This document shows positions 56,131-64,000 of a stretch of 64,000 bases of DNA, piece by piece. The position numbers and the translations under genes were made by a program. Positions within the stretch are counted from its first letter, which is position 1. The number at the start of each line of letters is the position of its first letter. This DNA comes from Blastomyces gilchristii SLH14081. Its lineage: Eukaryota > Ascomycota > Eurotiomycetes > Onygenales > Ajellomycetaceae. Location: contig NW_003101667.1 of NCBI RefSeq assembly GCF_000003855.2, positions 1,307,860-1,371,859 of the forward strand. Reading direction: 5' to 3'. The notes below the pieces were generated by a model that saw only the letters and a program-made list of their open reading frames with translations, did not search any database and was not told the origin of the DNA.

Positions 56131-56625
56131 CATTTTATTGTTATTGTTATCGTGGTTATCATATAGGCACACTCGGTGGCCTGGTTATCGTGGGTTATCG
56201 TGGTTATCATATAGGCACACTCGGTGGCCTGGTTATCGTGGGTTATCATGGTTATCATATAGGCACACTCGGTGGCCTGGTTATCGTGAGTTATCATGGT
56301 TATCATATAGGCACTCGGTGGCCTGGTTATCGTGGGTTATCATGGTTATCATATAGGCAATCGGTGGCCCGGCATCATATAGGCACTGGGGCCTGGCATC
56401 GTAGGCACTGTGGCCTGGCATCATATAGGCACTGTGGCCTGGCATCGTAGGCACTGGGGCCTGGCATCATATAGGCACTGGGGCCTGGCATCGTAGGCAC
56501 TGGGGCCTGGCATCATATAGGCACTGGGGCCTGGCATCGTAGGCACTGTGGCCTGGCATCATATAGGCACTGTGGCCTGGCATCATATAGGCACTGTGGC
56601 CTGGCATCATATCGGTATTTCCATC
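56131..56625. repeat. Minisatellite array inside the miniature LTR element
   Basis: Two related arrays follow each other. The first (about 56146-56360) has four to five copies of a roughly 59-bp unit containing GGTTATCATATAGGCAC and TCGGTGGCCTGG. The second (about 56370-56615) alternates ATCATATAGGCACTG-GGCCTGGC and ATCGTAGGCACTG-GGCCTGGC units of about 24 and 22 bp. The array stays open in some frames on both strands (for example YHIGTLGGLVIV on + and MMPGHSAYDARPQCL on -). It is unlikely to be a real gene but gives long repetitive frames. Confidence 0.8.
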
Positions 56626-57147
56626 GTTTTGGCGTCGATATTGGCGGTTATGGTTATGATTATGTCCGTGACATCGTTGACACCACGGGTTATGGTTATA
56701 TCCATGATATCGCTGATACCACGGGGTTATGGTTTTGATTATGGTTATGGTTTTGTGAAATCTGACCTCCGGATCCACAGTATTTTTGATATTGGTATTG
56801 TTATTGGCATTGTTATTGGGCATCATTATCAGGATTTTTTTTTGTGTTCTTGTCATTCAACTGAGCAATATGCTGTCTCAGAATGGCAGCTTCATTGCAG
56901 TCTGTCATATCTTCGCGTTCTGGAGGATTATCTTGGGCTTGATTATTCTTGTTGTCTTCGCGCGGTTATTGATGTTGGAAAGAATCCAGCTATCTGATTC
57001 TCTGAGATCTCTTCGCGGTTGATCGATCTAGTATTGACAGGCATTTGATATGAGGTATTTGAATGAAAGAAGCAGCTATTTGAAAAGCTTATTGTATGAT
57101 TATTGCATGGTTATAACGCTTCGTAGAAGTGCAAGGGCTTCATAACC

Positions 57148-57257
57148 TGTGAGAGAGGTTGAACGTGGTTGGTTGTTGTTGTCTAACTAGTAGCTAGTGA
57201 AAGCTAAATATATGTGTGTGGGTCACGTGGGTTAGGGCTTGTGTAGTAGCTCCAACA
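57148..57257 (-). repeat. 5' LTR of the miniature element
   Basis: This 110-bp terminal repeat is followed by the GGACG target duplication. On the minus strand it is followed by the primer-binding-site-like sequence. Confidence 0.88.
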
Positions 57258-57279
57258 GGACGCACCGAACAGGCCCTTA

Positions 57280-58916
57280 GTAATACGGAAGAGGAAAATC
57301 CAGATCTCCGATGTTCTGTACATTATTGTACCTAGGTGCCCTTCCAAGGCGAGCACACATTATCACAATGGCCCCCACCCTCGCGCTATGCCATGATCTA
57401 CAGATTATTAGTTACCCCATCTGGGTATACGAAATATTTTGATGATGATAACGCACTGCTAATATACGCATGAACCAGCTGGCTAAATTATGTGCTGTCA
57501 ATATTCTCACAGAGGGGTAGCTAGAACCCCCTCACAGCTGCATTTAATTCACAGACCATTGAAGGAGATCAGATGGTTAAAGGGACTTGGGATGATTATC
57601 ATTACAGTTCTGTACCATTTCAATTACAGAAATATACTCGGTAGGTCAACGCTCAGAATCAGATTCAGATGGTTATCTGTCTCTGCTATTTCACTCAAAA
57701 AGAAAATTGCATTTATTAACTACTTATTTAACAGAGACTTGCCAGAATTTTTTCAAACTTTTATAATACTTCACCTTGCTTCTCTTCAAAAGTCTCTTCC
57801 GCTTCAGTGCGGCTTCACAGCCTTCAATCTTAAAGCACTCAGAAACCTAACCTGTATTTTATTTAGTTATTTCATATCAGAAGTGAACCAAAATTGATAC
57901 AACAGAATCACAGCGAGAATGGTTTGGATTTGAACATGACAAATCTTAACAGGCCACCTCAAATAAGAAACTAGTTGGGATGATTGCTAAGAAGGAGCCA
58001 AAGGCTACATGCAGTATGAACCAACTAGACATATCTATGTGGACCGCTATAACTACTCAGTGAAGGATCGACTGGGTCTTCAGTCTTCACAACAGATAGA
58101 ACCGCAATGTAAAATTCCGCTGTACTTCCAGCAATAATCGATCTCGTTGGCTGAATCATGTTGAAGGATTCTTTCTAAGCCTTGTTCTCGTTCAGTAATC
58201 GTAAGGGGATGAAATATTGGGGTAACTCCTATAGGTATCATAGCACGGTGGGATTTTAAATGCACATGTACATGTACTATGCATACATATACATTACCTA
58301 CAGATGCGGAGTATGCCTCTGGTGTCTATATATGCAACGGGAATATCGATATCCATATTTTGCTATAAAATACTGGGGTTCAGGAGTAGTATAAGAGAGA
58401 TATAGTTGGTCCGGAGATTTGATAATGAAAATCACCAGCCGGGCTGGGTATTGCGCATCGACGAGATTGCCCTGGGTTGGTGACAAGTAAGGATCATTCA
58501 CTCAAGGAGAACGTATATATATATATATTCATTCATTTGAGAAACATCATGAAGTAAAAAGAAAATAGGAATGGCATATGAAACTAACCTCATAGGGCTA
58601 GCTCCCATAATAGGAAGATTCCAACCTTTGCCCGAAAGCTGATGATCCCATATCAAAGCCCAGAGCGGAGACCATTTAACTATAACGGACAATTATGAAT
58701 CTCACAGATTAAAACACCGCCTGCTTGCAAGTCAATGGTGATTAAAAGAGAGGCAAAGGAAACTACTCCGCCCAGCACTTCACTCACCCGCGATCTTCGG
58801 CTTCACCTCGGCGCCTGTGTGTAGAGTACATTTTCAGGCATCACGGCGCGACCGCATAGGATGTCGGCCGTGGATATGATATAACCACGTTGCAGAGATA
58901 AAAAACACAAAAAATA
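57280..58916. other. Intergenic region between the nested elements and the Zn2Cys6 gene
   Basis: About 1.6 kb with no recognised gene. Frames at 57490-57897 (+) and 58080-58265 (-) have no family likeness. AC-rich and AT-rich sequence near 58255-58295 contains ACATGTACATGTAC-type palindromic sequence. The right end is the likely promoter of the regulator gene. Confidence 0.4.
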
Positions 58917-60248
58917 ATGGGTGGTCGTAGGTCGCATACCAAATCGCGGAATGGTTGCACCCAGTGTAAATCGCGGCGCATCAAAGTCAATAACCCTAAA
59001 TATCCGTCTTTTATCTTAGCTCTAACCAAGGGGAAATCATAAAGAAAGACACAACCGCTAACACCAGGTCTGTCTTCCCGTGGAGGGAGGTGGGCAATCT
59101 AGTGCGATGAACAACCTCCACAATGTTCCAATTGCGCCCGCAGAGGCATCGCCTGTGACCTGGCCCATCGAACACTCTTATCAAGATCCACATCGTCCGC
59201 GACGATAGCCTCACTGTCTCCGCAACTATCAACGACTACAACGCATTCCATTCTCTCGCGTTCTCCAACTGCATCTTTCATCGGGCCATCTGCAAACGGC
59301 TCCACCATCCCAAGTAACACAGGCCTGGATGTAATCGACCTCGAACTCCTCCACCACTACACTACCTTCACCTACAAAACGCTCCCATCAGGCGCGACCC
59401 CCGACCAGCACGAGATATGGCAGATACAGGTCGTCCAGCTAGGATTCCAACATGAATTCCTCTTGCGTGGCATCCTCGCAGCTGCTGCCCTGCACCTCTC
59501 CTACCTACTTCCTCAGCGGCGGGAATCACTAGCTCTTCGAGCATCCACCCACCAAAGCATAGCCGTGCAGTCCTTCCATGAGGCGTTGAACCGCGTCGAC
59601 CCATCAAACTGCGTGGCCATCTTCGCATTCTCCTGCATCCTCGTCGCGCTCACTTTTGCCGCGCCCACGAACCCAGCTGTGCCGCGCGACCAGGGGGGAT
59701 ACCAAGGCGCCCAAAAGGAGATTCTCGACTGGTTTCACATGGTCCGCGGCTGCAACTCGGTCCTGCAGACGCAGTGGGAGACTTTGTCCCAGAGCTTCCT
59801 GGCACCCTTGCTAAATAAGGCTATGACCCAGCAAACTGCCCCGTCTCATAACGTGCACGACTCAGACCGCGTGACGGACCTGCTCCGCCTTTGTTCCAGC
59901 GAACGCCTCGCAGCGGATAGAGAGACGGCCAATGCGTACGCGCTCGCGATACACCAGCTGCTCAATGCCTATACGCAGGTATCCATCCTGACCGAGCGCA
60001 AGCAGGATTTTGTCCCCGCCATCTTCGTGTGGCCGATAGCGATTCCGCAGACATATCTGAAGCTATTAGGCGAGCGCAAGCCGGAGGCTATGGTGATTCT
60101 GGCGCACTATTCGGCACTACTACAGCGGTTGGATGACCAATGGTTTATGAAAGGTTGGGCACGGTACTTGGTGAAGCAGATTGAAACGGCGCTGGGGGGA
60201 GAGTGGCAGCCGTGGTTGTGCTGGCCGAAGGAAGTGACAGGAATATAG
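58917..60248 (+). CDS. Zn(II)2Cys6 transcription factor, sterol-regulator-like C-terminus
   Basis: Two exons: 58917-58985 and 59103-60248, about 404 residues. The N-terminus has a complete zinc cluster: C14-x2-C17-x6-C24-x6-C31-x2-C34-x6-C41 (MGGRRSHTKSRNGCTQCK start, then RRIK joined to CDEQPPQC). The intron (58986-59102, GTCAAT donor) lies in the middle of the cluster. After a Ser/Thr-rich linker, the segment LDVIDLELLHHYTTFTYKTL and the IWQIQVVQLGFQHEFLLRGI-type start of the regulatory domain resemble the C-terminal region of sterol-uptake-control-type factors (Upc2-like). Targets are not inferable. It is probably a nuclear activator or repressor. Confidence 0.88.
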
Positions 60249-61868
60249 GCTGCTTCGGCCCAGTGAAATTTTTCTGGGCGGGGGGATTTGAAACTGGTCA
60301 CAGAACCTGTCGGGCGAGGAGAGGAACAGGCCGTGCCCAGCTCAGTTTGGAGAAACGAGACTGTTCCATCGTCGGGCTGTCACTACGCTGCGTCGTCTCG
60401 AATTGCCACGGGTGAAGAATATCTCACGCAGATAGTGGGGGATAGGTCATATTATCCTCTTGTTCCTGGTTCTCGGTTCATTCGGAAGTATCATGTTGTT
60501 TTATGCATGCCCCTTCTATCTTATACCTGTATGACCACATGGCGGGGCCCACCCACCAGAGACATCATATTTCCTTTTATATGCGATTGGCCGCGATGGG
60601 ACATCGAATATGATTAGCTATTACTCTGAGGGTAATTCTTACAATATTTTGTCCACAATCTCAAACATGCCGTGAGGAATCTCTGAGGAATAATTTTCCA
60701 TCATATTGACTATTATCGGCTTATTAATTATTTTTGAACGATATTCTGTCCTGTTTGATCTCTCGACTACATAGAATGTACTCTGTAACTACGCTGTATG
60801 ATGATTTCGGTAACTAAAATCTGGACTTGGCAACCTCCCTTTTTCAGCCTCCAACCTCGACTTCAGCATCTCAACCTCAACCTCAACTCTCTTAAACTCT
60901 CACGCAGTCCAATCCAACACACCAAATCTCCTCTCTTTACTGAATAAAGAAGCCATCTCCTACCTAAATATGATCGCTCTCAGCTAACCCTACCAAATCA
61001 GTGGGCATCTGGAATATTGTCTTGGCTATCTACTCATGCTATACTCTGTATTTAACCACCAGCTAGCCGCCGACTTCAAGAGGCCCCCACTCAATCGGCG
61101 CATTGCCAACCCTGAAACTTCAATGGTTGCGCTTCTGTATCAGCCAACGCCCGCGGTTCCACCACTATCAACCACTCATGCGACGTGCTTCATGGGCTCA
61201 CCCCGTCATGAGTAATTGCTCACTAGAAATGCCCATTGCGCCTGTCAGTGTGGCCCACTGTTATCCTACTCATTTAGCGCCTGGCGCAGTCGACTCCGTT
61301 TTGTTAGAGTGTCTATGTAGCGGAATGCTACGTCTCTCAGGCCTTTTCTCTTATTCTTTCTATTTCTCAGATGGAAATTTGATGGTGGAGGCAGGAGATT
61401 CAAATGGAGTGCATACACGTTCATTTCCATTCATATCCATATTTTCACTATTTTCTATTTATTTCGCTGTACATCATCGTTCGTTAAATACCTTTTAATT
61501 ACCTTTCGTCACCGCCCGCTGTTGTTGTTATTACTTCAACAACTCTCAAGGGACATTGGCGCTGGTCGTCAATAACCTATTTCGTTCACTTCTCAACTTT
61601 TGCGGATCTAGATCTTGCGTCTTCACGGCTTGAATAGCTAACGCCACTGTTTTCTTCCGTGTGAATTCGGGGTGCATTAGAAAGGAGGGAGGAGCGAGAT
61701 CACGGAAGGGAAGGGAAGCGGAGGAGTTCGGGCACTCTCAATTTTCGCGCGGAAAAGAGGGTTAGCTGCCCTCTGTCACTTGGAAATATCTTGTTAAGAG
61801 AATAGGGAAAAGGGAAAACAATATTTTGGAGAATTTGAGTTGAGATAAAGGCCGAAAAATCGAAGGAC
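60249..61868. other. Intergenic region upstream of PLS1
   Basis: About 1.6 kb. The left part is the regulator's 3' end. Open frames near 60288-60617 and 61103-61498 show no family likeness. The right part is the PLS1 promoter and leader, with a purine-rich patch (61675-61725). No RNA gene is seen. Confidence 0.4.
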
Positions 61869-62878
61869 ATGGTCGATAGGATCCTCGCCACTTTCCTTGC
61901 GGCAGACGGACTCTTTGTCCTTGGCGGCGCCCTCATTCTCGCTGTTGCGCTCATCAGCAAATCCCAACTGGGTGCCGAAGCAACATTGGATAATGTCGCG
62001 CACATCTTGCTGCTGTCGCACTGCCCTATAACCCGTTCGTCTTGGCCCCTCCCCGGCTGAGCCAAATTTATACATCGATTTTTATACACATGTACTTTAG
62101 AGAGTTGCTGACATTCCTTTTACGTTGTGTTTCTGTTCTAGCGGCGATCGTCAATGCTGGCTTCATATTTTTCACCTTCATCCTCTCATTACCTGCGATA
62201 ATACTGGGGACGGACAGACTGTGGCTCAAAATCCATGGCTGGTTCGTCGTTACAAGCGGTATCTTCACCCTTTGTCTAGGGCTTAGCATTTGGTTTGAAA
62301 CGCTGAAGACGCGGTCGAAATTGGGGATAATGTGGAAGGAACAGCCTGCAGCGGTACAGAGTTTACTGCAGCAAAGGGTGCGTTCTATATATATATCTTC
62401 TTGTCTCACGTTGAAAAGGCGAAGAGGCTAAAGAGACTGGAGGCTACAAGTATGATATACTGACAAGATGTGGTATTTTCAGTTCGACTGCTGCGGCTAT
62501 CTAAACAGTACTTCTCCGCCATTCCAAATCGATCAAACATGTCCGAACCCCCTTGTCGCTGCGCAGAAAGAAGGTTGCGTAGGGCCTTTCTCCGATTACG
62601 CAAATCACTTCCTGGACGTTATTTTTACGGCAGACTTTGGTGTTGTCGGTGAGTCATTTCCCCACCCCCTTTTCCTCCCCTGCTCGTTCAGTCTCTATAA
62701 ATCGCAATAAATTATCAAAAGGAGAGAGAGAAAAAGTGTGTCTTTAAGTCTAACCACTTATATCTCCACAGCCATTGATGCTATTCTCCTCCTCTGCATC
62801 GCGATTGTCCTCAAAGACCGCAAAGACCGCGAACGGTACCGCCAGATAGATTTAAAGAATGGGTTCGAAAGTATATAA
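61869..62878 (+). CDS. PLS1: Tetraspanin Pls1
   Basis: Four exons: 61869-62034, 62142-62377, 62483-62648 and 62772-62878, about 224 residues, the usual size of fungal Pls1. Four hydrophobic segments: near residues 10-32 (ILATFLAADGLFVLGGALIL), 55-80, 90-110 and 190-212. The large extracellular loop starts FDCCGY (C137, C138) with C154 and C166, the diagnostic cysteines. The C-terminus is basic (KDRKDRERYRQIDLKNGF). In plant pathogens Pls1 is required for appressorium-mediated penetration, acting at the plasma membrane; its role in this organism is not deducible. All introns (105-123 bp) keep the frame; intron 1 uses GTTCGT. It contains no broken residues. Confidence 0.94.
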
Positions 62879-64000
62879 GCAAACAGATTGAAATATGTAT
62901 TTACCGCCCAGTAGCTGGCAGACATCAAGCATTACTTGTCCGGTTTATGTTTTTAGAACTGGTAAAACATACTAATTTGAGAATTTGAGGCATACCCGCC
63001 AAAAACGAACCTGGACTGAGGATGGATGTGTTGGGAGGACTGGGTCGGTCCTTTTGTCAACATCTAACGGCGTACAAAGATGATTATGTCTTGCCAGCGT
63101 TCAATCCTACCGGGAGGCCCAAAATGTCAACCATGCCTGCTTTTGAAAACTCCTTCCGCTATGCCCCTGAGACACCAGCATAGCAACCAAGCTCCTATCG
63201 CGTCAGTGGTCAAATTCCACCGGCACACTTCGTCGTTGCCTGAACCCAAACTATCTTCAAGGTTGTGGCCGGACTTTTGCTGAACCTTACTGTATGACTC
63301 GCTCATTGTATTTTTCCCTTTCTTTCACGTACATTTTTTTTTATGTCGTTCAATTTTTTCCTCAGTTCTCCCTTGCCTTGTCCATCCATCCATCTCTTAT
63401 GTCAAATTGTCCCTCATCAACTCATTCCCCTTCCACTTCTTCATCTATCTCCAGTTTCAATGTTGGTTGCTTTGGCATTTGATATACATTAGATCGTACA
63501 GTACATTTTCTTCTGTGTCATACATTTATTTTATTCAATTACTATCTTTTTCCCTTGTAGTATCTTCGTTCTCTACGTTATACCCGTGTTCTTCAACACA
63601 GCTGACACTAGTCCTCTTCAGCCCCGGTGATATTTCCGACATATATATCGACAGATAATGTACAGCTCATGCACATACCTACTTTACTCACTTTACTCAC
63701 TTACTTGCTTATTTGTATTGTAAACGGCTGGATGGGTGTGGATATACAACTTTGGTTCTTTGATTCTTTTTTTTATGTATTCATGTTGGTAGGGAAGAGA
63801 GAAATAGTGCAGGAAAAGTGTGCAGAATAACAAACTATAGTCAAAATTCTTCTCCGCCTAAGAGAGAAGGTATAATTGTGGAGTGAAAAAGAACTAAAAT
63901 GTAGGGTTAGAAGAGCGGATAGTATCAAAGAAGGGAGTGAGGAGAATGGAATGCATTCTATATTATACATCATACCTTCTACTCTAGATTTATTTTTTTT
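62879..64000. other. Region downstream of PLS1 to the window edge
   Basis: No gene is recognised. The sequence from about 63300 is T/C-rich (CATCCATCCATC, TTTCACTTTACTCAC), which is typical of a 3' region or of a promoter with pyrimidine tracts for a gene beyond the edge. Frames here are low-complexity and short. Confidence 0.35.

Larger units (their letters stand above)
55786..57257 (-). mobile_element. Miniature non-autonomous LTR element (TRIM-like, copia-type)
   Basis: The element is 1472 bp with 110-bp LTRs (55786-55895 and 57148-57257) that begin TGTGAG and end CAACA on the plus strand. By eye the two LTRs differ at only one position. The 5-bp target duplication GGACG lies at 55781-55785 and 57258-57262. 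On the minus strand the LTR is TGTTGG...TCACA; the adjoining GGTTATGAAGCCC is a primer-binding-site-like sequence, and a G-run (GCATGGGGGGGGTG) forms the polypurine tract. Orientation is therefore minus. The interior lacks pol; it holds a minisatellite and some frames with gag-like short stretches (NREEISENQIAGFF near 57000). The insertion is young and lies within the MITE. Confidence 0.85.
55258..57276. mobile_element. Harbinger/Tourist-like TIR element (MITE) split by an LTR element
   Basis: Terminal inverted repeats GGGCCTGTTCGGTGCGTC start at 55258 and end, inverted, at 57276. They are flanked by TTA on both sides (55255-55257 and 57277-57279), the 3-bp target duplication typical of PIF/Harbinger. 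The GGGCCTGTTCGG end also matches Tourist/Harbinger style. Removing the 1472-bp LTR insertion and one copy of its 5-bp duplication leaves about 540 bp with no coding frame, hence a non-autonomous MITE. It has an internal hairpin (55386-55466) and subterminal repeats around 55600-55740 (GTACAG and CCACTGAAC motifs). Confidence 0.8.

Noticed and set aside
56131..56625. CRISPR-like array of short repeats
   Set aside because: Units are contiguous minisatellite copies without unique spacers, in a fungal LTR element; not CRISPR.
57490..57897. Plus-strand open frame of 135 codons
   Set aside because: No domain or family likeness and mixed composition; judged a chance frame.
61103..61498. Plus-strand open frame upstream of PLS1
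   Set aside because: No family likeness; it lies in the likely promoter and leader of PLS1.
1..64000. tRNA genes
   Set aside because: Scanning by eye for T-loop GGTTCRANYCC signatures on both strands gave no candidate with a plausible cloverleaf; a tRNA search program would settle this.

Overview
The window is nuclear DNA of a filamentous ascomycete. Genes carry short GT-AG introns of about 50-200 bp, intergenic DNA is rich in homopolymers and microsatellites, and the protein set (Zn2Cys6 regulator, Pls1-type tetraspanin, McmA MADS factor, DUF3723 protein, lone SRPK-like kinase, RIP-like AT-rich block) points to Eurotiomycetes, most likely Onygenales. The order is an inference; no species is named.

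Layout. 0.6-3.9 kb: secreted SGNH/GDSL esterase and dihydroorotase, both +. 4.4-7.8 kb: a 1133-residue, mostly disordered protein on the minus strand, followed by about 5 kb with no convincing gene. 12.8-19.8 kb: SEN1 RNA/DNA helicase (minus). 21.7-26.3 kb: Dnf1/DnfA-type P4-ATPase (minus). 28.7-29.6 kb: broken metallophosphoesterase gene. 30.8-33.3 kb: intact seven-exon gene of unknown function (+), convergent with V-ATPase subunit E (34.0-34.9, minus), which is divergent from a NIPA-like Mg2+ transporter (35.4-37.6, +). 40.5-41.5 kb: mcmA (minus).

From about 42 to 58 kb the window becomes accessory: a broken gene for a secreted cysteine-containing protein, a small double-RING reading frame, a complete Ty1/copia LTR retrotransposon of 5.85 kb (43616-49465, minus) with 268-bp LTRs and a 5-bp AAAGA target duplication, a DUF3723 gene, a small two-exon candidate, an SRPK-like kinase, degenerate fragments, and a nested pair: a 1.47-kb miniature LTR element (110-bp LTRs, GGACG duplication, internal minisatellite) inserted in a Harbinger/Tourist-like TIR element with TTA duplication. 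From 58.9 kb ordinary genes return: a Zn2Cys6 regulator and the tetraspanin PLS1.

The housekeeping genes span pyrimidine synthesis, transcription termination, lipid asymmetry and vacuolar acidification, with no operon-like logic. The most unusual signal is in the copia interior: CpC, GpG and CpG are almost absent over about 4.5 kb while CpA, CpT, TpG and GpC remain common. That differs from the classical Neurospora RIP signature, which hits CpA. Most gene models here were rebuilt by splicing by eye; each intron reported preserves frame.
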